DNA from: Umbilicaria muhlenbergii
Taxonomy: Eukaryota; Ascomycota; Lecanoromycetes; Umbilicariales; Umbilicariaceae
DNA: 64,000 nt
Reading direction: 5' to 3'
Assembly: GCA_000611775.1 (NCBI GenBank)
Contig: KK106986.1
Coordinates: forward strand, 2,099,551-2,163,550
A program made the position numbers and the translations under genes. Positions 22,867 to 33,849 of this stretch are shown here, piece by piece; position 1 is the first letter of the stretch, and the number at the start of each line of letters is the position of its first letter. Below the pieces are notes generated by a model. That model worked only from the letters and a program-made list of their open reading frames with translations, searched no databases and had not been told where the DNA came from.

Positions 22867-24008
22867 TCCCGAATTCGCCCCTGCACCCATCTACCCATCT
22901 ACCCCTCTCCGCACCCACGGAGCCGACATGAGTGACGCGAACGACGGGGCGGGGCGGCATGGATAGGTCGTCTGCGTCCTGGACCGTGGGGTGGGGGCCG
23001 GGGGCCGGTGAGCGGTCGGGAAGAAAAAAAGAAAGGTGGGGAGTGAGGTTGCACGGGGAACGGGTTGGGGGCCGGGGTCCTGGGGCTGGGGCGCGGGTGG
23101 GGGCACGGGTGTTGTGGGATAGGAGCGAGGGTGGGGTGGGTGGTGGAGGTGGCGAGGTGTGGGGAGGTTGGTGGTGAGAGGGTGGGTGTCGGGGTGTGTA
23201 TGATGAAGGTACGTTCGTTGAAGACGAAGGGGAGGAAGACGTATGCGAGGAAGGTTCGGAAAAAAGGGGTGAGTGAGTGGAGGGACAACTTTCTTTGGTT
23301 ATATTGGCGGACGGAGTGAGGGAGGGAGGGGAGATGGCGATATTGTGAACGAACGTTAAACCATCAGAACAAATAAGCAGACTTCTGAACAGCAGGAGGG
23401 GGCCCGCTCGATATTCTACTGTCGCGTTAGCGATGAGAAGTGCACCAAAGATCTCGAAATGCGCAGACACTGGAGAGTTGCAGTCGTTGAGCTTGAGCAC
23501 TACACACACACTTTCTTGCCTTTCTTGTCTGCACCACAATGTGCAGGTAGATCGTTATCATTTCTTCCACCACCAAAGCCCACACCAATTCTCTGCTCCA
23601 AATCACCATTCCGCTTACTCCGATGTCCTTCTAGAGATCGGCAAGCAACCTCTCCCACCAACGAAGCCGCGTTCCCTTCCCCTTCCCCCTTCCCTCCCCC
23701 TCCCTTTCCCTTTCCCCGCCATCCATCCCAATACCGATGACCCAACGATAACCGAAACCACCCACCTCACCCCCTCCCCCACCCTCCCCCAGCATCTCCA
23801 CCTACACCAACTCCGCAACCTCGCCATCTCCATCTCCCCCCGCCGCCCCAAATGACCGACCGGAGCACCCTCCGCATGGGGGCATAGTCCCTCCCGTTCA
23901 TCATCTTCGACGGCTTCTCCGCCACCACGTGCATCAAGCCCACACAAGCGTGCCCCCGGACCGAGCCGCGCGTTCGCGACCGAGAACCCCCGTCCTGATA
24001 CTGCTGGT

Positions 24009-24880
24009 ATACGTAAGCGGTTTGCCAAGGGCCGAGACGAGGCGCGGCTCACGGGGTACGAGCAGCTGGTGGAGGGGATCGAGGTGGGGGATCTGGTAGT
24101 GGCGACGAAGGCGATTGCGCACATGCCGGTTTGGGTTTGGGGACGAGGGGGTGGGGGATGGGGGAGAAGATAATAGGATGGGGTGGATGTTGAGGGGTGT
24201 GATGGTGCGTCTATCTTCGAGTCCTCGGGTCGCGTCGTTTCGGTTCTTTCCTTCTGACCGAAGGTACTCTCCTGTCAAGCTGGGCGGTCCGAGGCAGCCA
24301 CCGACTTGGACGGATGGGTGGAACCCATGGCGACTATGTCCTCGGTACCAAGTCGCTCATCTTTCTCGGCCGCGTGGATGGCGTGCTCGATCGTCTGGCA
24401 CTCGATCGGCAGCGCGGAGATCTATAGTCTGGTAGAAGCGCGGTTTGCCGACTGAGTGGCGGATTCGATATGTGTCGGGTAGAGGAGACCTCGGGATGTG
24501 GATGAGAGCGCCGTCTTGTTTCTGTTAATCAGGCCTAGGAAGTGATTTGATGACCTCTTAAATGAGGGTGGTGAAGGAGCCGATAACAGAAGGGTCGAGT
24601 AGGAGACATGTGCCAAATAGGGCTTTTGAGACTCCCGAAGATACCGGTATGTGCGACTGCTCTCCTACTCGTTTTGAATGAACGATGGGAAAGTGGCACG
24701 GTTGGTTTTGTGACTGTCACAGACGACGGTGAATCTGAAAAAGGTCGAGTTGACGATAAGTAGATCACGTCGGGGATGACGATCAAGACATTGGGGACGT
24801 TGATGAACCTGAAGACTTTAGATTGTTATTATAAGTTTGCCAAGGTGGAGAAGTTGGTGGAGCCGACGAGTAAGCAGTAG
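24009..24880 (+). pseudogene. Decayed coding-like segments, unidentified
   Basis: Three stretches read like protein but do not join into one frame. At 24009-24130 a frame contains KRFAKGRDEAR and EGIEVGDLVVATKAIA. At 24314-24427 another contains GTHGDYVLGTKSLIFLGRV and ends at TAG. At 24590-24880 a third contains NERWESGTVGFVTVTDDGE, meets an in-frame TAG at 24761-24763 and continues in the same frame to TAG at 24878. They may be exons of a lost gene with mutated junctions. No family was recognised, and chance frames cannot be excluded because the complementary strand is also partly open. Confidence 0.25.
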
Positions 24881-25115
24881 ACATGGAGGTCCCCAAAAAG
24901 ATTGGATAGAGCGTCGGTGTTATAGATGCGCGGACATAGCCATAATCGATAAGGATAGGACGCTCCTCTCAAATAGAGGCATCCCTAGCAAGCACCGACG
25001 CTGTTGTGGACGAAGAAGCCCGACAAAGAAGCACACATTCCAAGCCTGTCAGCCAAATCCCAGAGCTCAGGCAGACACATCGTCTGATCCCACCCCTTCC
25101 CTTACGCCCCACCAC

Positions 25116-26048
25116 TCACCCTTTCCCTCTCTTCCCCCCCTTCCACTCCACCCTCCTCTCCCTCTCCCCCAGTCTCACAACCGCCTCCCTCGCCACCGAA
25201 TTAATAATTCGAAAGCGATCCGGTCCCAACTTCACCCCCCCGTACCACCTACTAACCACAACCAGCACATCCCAGACACCCATCGCCTGCAGCAGATGCA
25301 ACAGCCTCCCCCCGGCCGCATCTTCGCCATCCGACTCGCAGTCTTGGAACGTGACCTCAGCTTTTGGTTTACCGCCCTCGCTCAGCGCATTGCCAGAGGA
25401 GGAGGTAGCAGAGCGAATGCGGTAGGCGCTGATGTTATGGGTGGCTTTGGCGACTTTTTTGTCGGTGGCGAGGAGGTGCGCGATGTGTGATTTTGCTTGG
25501 GCGGGGGAGGAGACAGAGCAGGCGCGGGCGAGGAAGACGGATTTCTTGATCTCTGTGACTTCGGAGGCGATCCAAGCTGGTGCCTCTGCCTGCTCTCCAC
25601 TTCCAGCCCTGCCATCCCCGTGGTGTCGTACTCCTCCTACCGCATCATGGTGATCTCGCTCTTGGCCCTCGGCATCGGTAGTCGGGTCTGGAGCGCCTTC
25701 CCCGTGTCCCTCCGCCTCCTCTTCGGCCGGACTTAAGGCGCTCTCCAGATCCTCGATCAGGTCGAATAGACACACCTCGCCCTCCCTCCATATGCGCTTT
25801 AAGATGCTCCTCGCGATATCGAGCACGTAGTTCCCGTACCCTTTCTGTAGTCCATCGCCTATATGTTCCGTTCCCAGAATGTCTGGCGGTACAGCTGGAT
25901 AGACTTTTGGGATCGTGATGCGTAGAGTGACGGTTTCGGACGGGAGAGCGAGTATATAGGTGTCCGTACTCGGAGAGGCTGGGACCAGGGTGGAGGGCGA
26001 GTAGATGGAGGAGAGGGCAGCGAGTTCGTTGAGGAAGTCGTCGGACAT
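25116..26048 (-). CDS. YIH1: IMPACT/Yih1-type Gcn2 regulator (RWD + UPF0029)
   Basis: Cytosolic protein that competes with Gcn2 for Gcn1 and so dampens the amino-acid starvation response. Intronless, 310 residues. The N-terminal RWD domain (about residues 1-105) shows FLNELAALSSIYSP, the YPAVPP motif and the downstream helix with WREGEVCLFDLIEDLES. A charged linker rich in Glu, Asp and His follows (about 110-160). The C-terminal IMPACT (UPF0029) domain contains KKSVFLARA, AHLLATDKKVAKATHNISAYRI, DCESDGEDAAGGRLLHLL, and VVVSRWYGGVKLGPDRF, which is the family signature. The length is slightly above yeast Yih1 because of the linker. The ATG chosen opens directly into the RWD domain. Confidence 0.95.
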   Translation of the reverse strand: MSDDFLNELAALSSIYSPSTLVPASPSTDTYILALPSETVTLRITIPKVYPAVPPDILGTEHIGDGLQKGYGNYVLDIARSILKRIWREGEVCLFDLIEDLESALSPAEEEAEGHGEGAPDPTTDAEGQERDHHDAVGGVRHHGDGRAGSGEQAEAPAWIASEVTEIKKSVFLARACSVSSPAQAKSHIAHLLATDKKVAKATHNISAYRIRSATSSSGNALSEGGKPKAEVTFQDCESDGEDAAGGRLLHLLQAMGVWDVLVVVSRWYGGVKLGPDRFRIINSVAREAVVRLGERERRVEWKGGKRGKG

Positions 26049-26773
26049 GATTGCGGGGTTATGGGCGCTGTGCGCAAGTTGGAGGGAAGTGGTAGTAGGC
26101 CATCATGGCAGTTTGATCGGTTGATGGGCTCGAGGTGATTCGAGCATGACGAGACGGCGATATTGCGCGGCCGTGGATGGCAAGGCCTGGAAACCGCTAG
26201 TGGGGTTGACGACGGGGCACTGGTAGGGCTGGGCGTGAGTGTCGAGTCCTCGATTATGCAAATGTGCACAAGAGAAGCTATGCACACCCTGCACCCTGTG
26301 CACCAGCAGCTTTGGAAGCGGTCGGAGGAGTCCCACGCTGGACCGGAAATGCCACAATAAGAGTAGACGACCGTATGGATTTCGTCAGCTGCTCAGAGGA
26401 CATGGAGATTCTCAGGTGGATAGACGATATGGAAGAGAAGGGAACAACACAAGACTACGTTGGTATCTTCTCGACCTGATTGACACGCCTTGAATCCTCC
26501 ATACAAACAGACATTAATCCAACCCGCCGTCCCATTTTTGCGTTGAAGGGAGGAAAAGACACGAAGCCACCCAGCCGTCCAATGCTTGAGGATCCCATGC
26601 AGTTCTGTCAAACCTGCCCTAATCCCACCCGAGTTATGCAACCTGCGAGAGTCCCAACAGCGTGTACATTTTCCCCCCTTCCTATTTCCGTTCCCATTTC
26701 CGTTCCCATCCCATACATTCTTTGCTCGTTGACCCAACCATTTGTGTGCGCCTCCCCTAGATCCACCCTATAA
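26049..26773. other. Intergenic, no gene seen
   Basis: 0.7 kb between the zinc-cluster gene end and the IMPACT gene start. Expected to hold the terminator of the former and the promoter of the latter; no clear element was found. Confidence 0.45.
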
Positions 26774-29700
26774 TTACATCTCCTCCCTCTCATCCTCCTC
26801 CTCCTCAGTCCCATCCCCTTCCCTCCGATCCCCCAGATTTTCCAAAACGACGACCCTCCCTTCCACCCCCAGCGCCCTCAACACTTCATTCCTGCCTTCT
26901 CCTTCCATGTAAAACACGTCCATCTCCCTTCTTCCTATTCCACTATCCGCCTCTAACCCCTCCTCGACAACCCAACCTCTGACTCCCCTTGGGCCTCCAA
27001 TTCCACTCTCGGCCACCTCGCCAATCCTCTCCTTGATCTTCCTCCGCCCTGCCCTCACACTCTTCCAGCATGCCGCCACTTCATCCACAACGCTCAATCC
27101 GCCGTTCATGATCCTCAACGTATCCGTGAACAGCTCGGTCTCGAACGAGCCGGCGGCGGAGAGGACATCCGTTGCGGTGACGATGGCGGTGGCGATGAAG
27201 GGAGGGAGGGTTTTGAGGTCAGTGAGGCTGTTGGTTAACGACTGCATTACACGTAGGAGGGAGCGAGCGTGCGTTGCAGCGGTAAGTACGTTAGCGGTGA
27301 GGGCGGAGGAGGAGAGAAAAGAGAGGCGTGCGTATCGATTGAGGACGACATGGGTATGGTGGTAGAGGGTGTGGAGGGTGATGTAGGTCGGGAGAAGATT
27401 GTTGGCCACGTGGGCGGAGGTGTTGAAGGAGTTGTAACTTAGGTGTGATGGAAGGCTGGACATGAAGGTCAAGAGGCGGTTGGTGGTTGTCGTGTGGAAG
27501 GTGCCAAAGGATGTGCGGTAGGTAGTGTCGGACTGGTAGGGGGAGCGGTGGATGTGAGCTAGAACGTCCGTCCATATCGAAGATAGCTGTATTAGGTAAG
27601 CCATTGGGCTCAGTGCGGAGCTGTCAGTGGCGTTCAATAGGTTCGTTTCGACGATGCAGTTGTCGGGACATGTTGTTCTCGGGTCCTCTTGTTTTTCGTA
27701 GCTCTCGTCATTGCATGGAAGACGGACAAAGAGGTCTTCGTCCTGGATGCCACATGAATGACTGAACAGGTGTCCATCGAGATGCTACTCTTTATCAGTC
27801 TGGATCACATCAAGCTCAACCACTGCAAGAACCACTCACCTCGATTAGGTATACTGACCAGAATGTCCGACGACGGCATTCTGCCAATCCATGTTGACTG
27901 AGCCCGTACACTTGTGTATCGTACCCGTCCATGTCTGACTCGACATTGAGCTTTAGCCCTGCAGCAGCTCTCGAGGCCAATCCACAATAGTCCCATGCTT
28001 TCTCCGAATCACCGGTCGACAAGTAATAAAGAGAGAGTAATATACGACTCTGCGCAAGCTGTAGCGTATATTTTCCTCGGTGTTTCTCCACTGCATGCTG
28101 CGCCATCCTGGCGAGCTGGCTCCCCTCGTCGTCTCGTCCAGCTCTTGGAGAAAAGATGGACCCCACTGCAAGAACAGAGTACACTAGCATAAGGTCATCC
28201 GGCGATTTCTTCTTCTCATTGCGTAACCAGTGGAGAAATGGTTCGCGTGGAAATATTGGATATGTTACTCCATTGATATGAGTAAAGTACAACTCTATGT
28301 AATGATCCGTGATTTGAACATCGATGCTGTAAGGATCTTTCCGCCAGTCGAACCCCAGATAATCGGGTGTTGGTAGATCACCGTCCCACGATCTAACAGA
28401 AGACATGCTTGGTGTGTCGACTGCAACCTGGCTGTGGGCTCTGGTGTTTATGACCTTTGCACCTTGAGACTCTGAAATACTTTGCTGATGTCGCTTGAGT
28501 GAAGGCCTGCCGCGAAGAGGACTCCTGTATGGAGTTTGCCGGCTCTCGTCGTACTTCGGCTCGGCGGAGGAGCTTCTTCTCTTGAAGCCATGGCGCTCCT
28601 CCATTACCTGTGGCTCTGAAGATGGCGAATATGTTCGTAGGTCGGCTTTGACGCTCGCTGAGGTCGGGGTATGCGCCTGGTTCTCGTAAGAAGGTGATTC
28701 TGAACTGCTATGATGACCACGAGGTCTATAGCGAACATCAGTACATGAGGTGTCGAAGAAATGCAAGGAAACAGGAGCCGTATGCGCAAGGTAGGTGCTT
28801 TCACAGATGCGTAGCATGCCTGCTCGCTCACTAGGACGCCATATAATGATAAATCATGGTGTTCGAGCGAAGGTGGTGGTATGTCCAGAAATTGCAGGCG
28901 AAGAATGTAAGATGAACGAAACAGAATGAGAGCATCGAAGACATAGAAAAGTAAATGCAAAGCAATAGGAACACACTCACGCGGTTTGAAATCTGCACTC
29001 TCTGCCGAACTTGTCGCATTGGATACATTTCGGATCTCCCGGATCACACTTGATCTTCTTCTCCCGGCATGTCATGCAGGCGATTGCCAGACGCTTGCGA
29101 GGCTTGCCAGCCTTCGTAACCCCCCATTGCGCATTCACCGGTTCACCATCTATGATCTTCTTGCAGCGTGAACCGTCTTCGTAGATGTAGCAGGGACCCT
29201 CGCCGGGGATGATTTGCTCGCCTACTACTCTAGGTAAGTGCACGGTAGGGCTGGAGAAGTCCCTATCATTCTGCCCAGACACCGAAATCGGGCTAGATGC
29301 AGGACCGTAATTGTTGATCTGGGCTTGATAGTACCGGCTGGACGAATTGAACGGAACAGATTGTGGGTAGGTAGCAGAGCGTGAGTGTTCATTGTAGCTC
29401 GTGTAAGGAGGCCCGCTTGCATCATTTCGAGCGCTATAGGGAAATGGATACTGTGAACTGGTGGGAAAGACCTGTGCGCTTCCTCTCCGGGACACCTCGG
29501 GCATGGTTTCTCTGTGACGTGATTGCATATTCGCTGTTGCATACCCGTCGTGAGCTGGGTAACTCCCCGACTGCTCCGGATGGTGACTGGTAGAGTTCCG
29601 GCGTGGTGATGGATGACCTGACCGATGTTCTGCGGACGACTCGTTGCTGTACGATGGTGAGAAGGGCGAGTGAGGTACCGACGGCTGAGAGGCTGGTGTG

Positions 29701-29999
29701 AGCAGTTGGCTGACTGATGGAAGCTGCTCCCGCCATGTGGATCGAGCTGCCTCGGTGGATTTCTGCAGATGGCTCATGGTCTCATATCGGCTCGGCTCAC
29801 TGAACGAGGGGCGAAGCTCGGTGTTGAAGTGCAGCCTGGAAGGCATGGATGGCCCTATGGTGGGTGGTGGGAGTTGAAAAGCAGTCATCTTAGCATGTGA
29901 ATCTCTCAGGGCACCGTGCGAGTAGTCGGAATTTCCAATATTCTGAGTGTCGAGAATCAAAAGGTTCCTTCCCGGTAGTCTCGCGTGAATTCCTGACAT
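26774..29999 (-). CDS. Zn2Cys6 transcription factor with fungal-specific domain
   Basis: Nuclear DNA-binding regulator. Exons 29999-28981, 28725-27840 and 27784-26774, joined in phase to 971 residues; introns of 255 and 55 nt. The zinc cluster is not N-terminal but lies at about residues 308-335: CMTCREKKIKC followed by CIQCDKFGREC, preceded by a basic GKPRKR. The first 300 residues are Ser/Pro/Tyr-rich and disordered. After the cluster comes a Ser-rich linker, then the fungal_trans middle region: YFTHINGVTYPIFPREPFLHW, LAQSRILLSLYYLSTGDSEKAW, and RRRTFWSVYLIE joined to HLDGHLFSHSCGIQDEDL. The C-terminus is acidic. The layout and the flank of the cluster resemble RosA/NosA-like regulators of development, but I am not sure of that assignment. 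The 255-nt intron is unusually long here and could be split differently. Confidence 0.88.
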
Positions 30000-31734
30000 G
30001 AGACTATGCTCGGAGATGGCCCAACGGTGCCGCTGCGCAGCCCTAAAGCCAGCTAGACCAAAGCCGAGAAGCTGCGATGGAGGATCAAAGGTGCCAAACC
30101 AGCGCTTTTTGCAGATGTCATAAGATCAAAGAAAAGTGCGTTGCTCAGCGCCGAGTGGTGAGGTGTTTGGCAAGTTGTACAACAGCGGCTTCGAGATGCT
30201 TGGCATAGGGTCCCGGGGCTGTGAAGGATGGGAGATCGGCTTTATGATTTTGTCAGTACCTGAGCATCCGGATAAAAGACGGCAAAAGTCGGGAGTAGAG
30301 GAGAGGGTGGTGGTCACTCACCGGTCTAATAACCGCATAGCAAGCCCTCTACGAGGAAATGCTTATGATCTCATAGGGAGATAGTCTATCTCACGGTATC
30401 CGGTGTTATTCGGCTGCAGAGATGAGTGGTGGAAGCACGGTATATGGAGGTTCTTGGGTTGGAGGTGAGTAGTAGCGTGTATGGCGGAGAATGAACGTGC
30501 TAACGAGTTTCATACGCTCCATCCAGGTACTCCGTGCAAGCTATGGCTATGCAAGGCATGCAGCTACGGTGACAATACAGGAAGGGACATGCAGAGGTGC
30601 TAAGTCATGTCGGTCGTATGTTCTGGGAAGACGTTGCAGCCTTACTGGAAGTACATGGTATCGGCACGCTTTTGCATCATTAGCATTCCTTTTAGCATCT
30701 GGCAAATGTCGGGAGCAAGATCAGGATGCAACCTATTGGGCGGCGCTGTCGATCCACAAACAGCGGAGCCGAAAAGCCATCGGTTGTGTCGTGGTGGCAT
30801 GGCAGCCATGGTCCATGGATAGGGACGGGGCTTTTGTGAGATGCAGGCAATACAGACGAAGATCCAGCGACCACTAGCACGAGCATGAGCTGGGCCAACC
30901 CAATTAGGCGCCAGGTCGTGATTGACTGCCAGCAAAGGATGCCAGCGAAGGATTTGACCAGATCTTACTCGCATCGCCAGATGCGTGGGGTTCCGGGACT
31001 TGGGTGGATTTGCCATTCTGCTCTGACGGCTCTTTGACGCTTTCTTACTCGCCCTCGCTTCTCCTCCGCCCGCTGCTTTTCAGCTCCAGGTTCTGGTCGA
31101 GTTGCGCGAGGCATGCGGCCATGGGTGAGCGATGGCGGAGGAGTTTGGGGTGACTTGAGCTCTCTAGTTCGGGACATTCTGTATGTTGATCCCTGTACAT
31201 GCACACGAGCCAGTACAAACCACGGAATGGTGTCGCGCTTTGATGCATCAGCACCATCAGGGTTTGTGTTTGGAAGCGAGAATGGTTGGGTCGGGGGTGG
31301 GAGAGCCAGACGAGCCAGAGTGGTAGGGGGGCAAGGGCGGTAAGGTCGTCGGGGTGGTAGGGGTGGTATAGGGGGGCCATGGGCACTACTGGCACTAACT
31401 GTCACTAACTGTAAGGTGCGCTACGAGGTATCCAGGGTGGGTCGCCGATCAGGCGGGCGGACTGCGGACTTGTGGACTGCGGAGGCGTGAGGGTCCGGTA
31501 GAGTGAAAGCCGAAGGGAAGGGACAAGAACAGAGTGTGGCGACTGGCAGATCATCGACCATTGCTTTGAGCACTACCTCGAAGCTTTTCTGTAGGAACAA
31601 GGGAGCGCATCCTGACCGGTTCCTGCTGTTGCCCTGGCCCGGTGTGAGAGGAGGAGCAGGAGCAGGAGCGACAAGTGGAGGAGGAGGGTCGTCGCGACGC
31701 AGATCAGACGATGAAACAAGTCTTGCCAAATGCG

Positions 31735-31761
31735 AAAGGCCAAAGGCCAAAGGCCAAAAGC
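31735..31761. repeat. 7-bp tandem repeat, about 4 copies
   Basis: CAAAGGC units in a row, the last one with a single change. Confidence 0.8.
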
Positions 31762-33773
31762 CAATTGTACAGCCACATGTACATCTCAACAGAGTCGTCC
31801 CAATATTTGGTCGCAAGGTATTTTTATTCTTAGGCAACACGGGAGGCGTTCTTGGCCGGTCCGTTCGTCTTGTGACGTGAGACTTGAGTTTGGGGCGTGC
31901 CAAGTGCTGGTACTGCCGCCGTGATGACGCCGCTTTGATTGTCATGAATACGAAGTTGCGAACACCTGGACGACTACGGGCAAGGCATGGCGGAGAAAAT
32001 GACACTGTACCTCGTAAATTGTATGGTAAGGCTACCGTGGTGGTGATTCCGGAACAGCATCTCTTCAAGGACTCCCAGGATTCCACTCCGTCCTTCTAAC
32101 AAGTACTCCCTCAAGTCATCTGTTATCAACGGATTGCTCACAAGCTCTTCGGCCGCAAGACCACTACAGCTATCAGTTACGGCCGACGCTAAGCAGGCTT
32201 TGTATAGCATCAATCCATTGTTGAAGAACCCGCACGGAATCCTCAACCCTAAGGTACAATGATTTCCAGGAGGGCGGCACCGCACGTCAAATTCAGTCAG
32301 ATAGATGGGTCTCGGCAGCGGGGCCGCCTCAACATCTACATATCGGGAAGGATTGAGCAGGCCCTGGAAGTCGTCAACGATCTAGAATTGGCCACAAGGG
32401 GAATGCTTGAAGTTCACGCCTTTGCTGCCTTGTTGCTGGGGGTTCTGCCCGGATCTCTCGACTGAAACCCTGCGCCCTGCGGTCAACTATTGAATTCAGT
32501 TGGTAAAGGCTAGGAAGCTAGAAGGTCAGGAAAAGATGGGCGAACGCCATAAGCCGTGCTCATGCCATCGCGACGTCCCGGTGGTGCTCACCGTCGTCGA
32601 CTTCGAGCGACTTGCAGGATCGAAAACTGACCAGTGTTGGCTGATCATGGCTGGATGGGGTTTCTCTTTACGAAGCTCGTAGCGGAGCGTCTGTGCAGAA
32701 TCGGTCCTCGTGAGGCATCCCGTATCGGCTGGCTGACCGGCCTGGTCGATCAGCATTGATGATTCCTCAACGGTTGCATCCATTCTCTCTGATCATCTCA
32801 TCAAAGTCCTGAACCGCACGAGGTTTTGACAGCTGATCGGCGTCTCGCTACCACGTCCTCCAATCCAATATTGCCGCAAGGCCTATCCCTACGAGGCTCC
32901 TGGACGAGAAGATGATCAACTTCGCTTCGGGCTTCAGGGCCAGTGGCTGGCTGTGCGCAACCACGTCCACCAAGCCCTCGGTGGTGAAGAGTCACTACAA
33001 GTAGCAAAGATACTCCGTTGTCTCGACTTTCAATCTTCAGCCAGGGGAGAACAGCGAGAAGTGCCACCAGCGCGCCACCGACTCCGATTTTCTGATACTT
33101 CCTCATCGATAGTTCCCTTGGTATCCAATAGCAATTGACGTGTCTCCGTCCGGATACCTGTGGTTAATAATGTTTGCCAGATATTCTCCGAAATTGAAGG
33201 CCTGAAATACTGCCTTTGCATTAGCACGTGCAGCTGCTTTCACGTCTTGCTTCGCGCCTGTCGTTCTTCAGAGAAATGGCTGAAGTGGAATCCACCTGGA
33301 TTACTTGCTAAGTTCTTACTGGGTTCTTGTTGGCCGATGTTGGGCCTAGGCTACCCCAGACCGCAGACAGGCATATTCTATGCATGATGCCAGGAACCTG
33401 GCCAGTACCCTGGTCCGCAGCTGCAAAAGGGCGAGCTGGGCCAACCTGTTCGGTCGACCTGCCGAACATGGAGCCGCATTTCTCTCCAATACTGATGGGA
33501 CACGAAACCAATTTGATGGGTGTCGTGTCTGGCTGATTATTGGAGGACGGCAAATCCAAGGGGCAGCGCTTTCACCGCCGTGCCCTCCCCTCCGTCCCGC
33601 TACCAGTGCGGCGGGCGATGGCCATAAGATGATTAAGATCAGGAACAAGTAGCTGTGACGTTCAAACCTGCCTCGACACTTTGATGCCATCATCCCATCA
33701 TCCCATCATTTAAAGTTCCCGCCGCGGGTATATTTCGAGCGGCCTACGCTTTTCCCTTTCGTCTCGCCCGCGT

Positions 33774-33849
33774 CAACCGCCAACGCCAACGCCAACGCCA
33801 GCACCAGCGCCGACGCCAGTGCCAACGCCAGTGCCAACGCCAACACCAA
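33774..33849. repeat. 6-bp tandem repeat (GCCAAC)n
   Basis: About twelve hexamers of GCCAAC with variants GCCAGC, GCCGAC and GCCAGT. On the minus strand one frame gives a Leu-Ala alternating run that mimics a membrane helix, which is most likely a by-product of the repeat. Confidence 0.85.

Larger units (their letters stand above)
21060..24008. other. Low-complexity, gene-poor stretch
   Basis: No convincing gene in about 3 kb. It contains A/G-rich tracts just after nmrA (21075-21125), several tandem repeats listed separately, a pyrimidine tract near 22715-22866, and a G-rich stretch at 22980-23180. Long proline-rich frames here follow from the base composition. Confidence 0.5.

Noticed and set aside
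22835-23539. 234-codon minus-strand frame
   Set aside because: Mostly proline and serine runs from the G-rich plus strand; looks fortuitous.
32801-33106. Minus-strand frame starting MRKYQKIGV with a hydrophobic stretch, reminiscent of a SAT4-type membrane protein
   Set aside because: Only one short hydrophobic segment, no continuation in any frame with family motifs; too weak to call.
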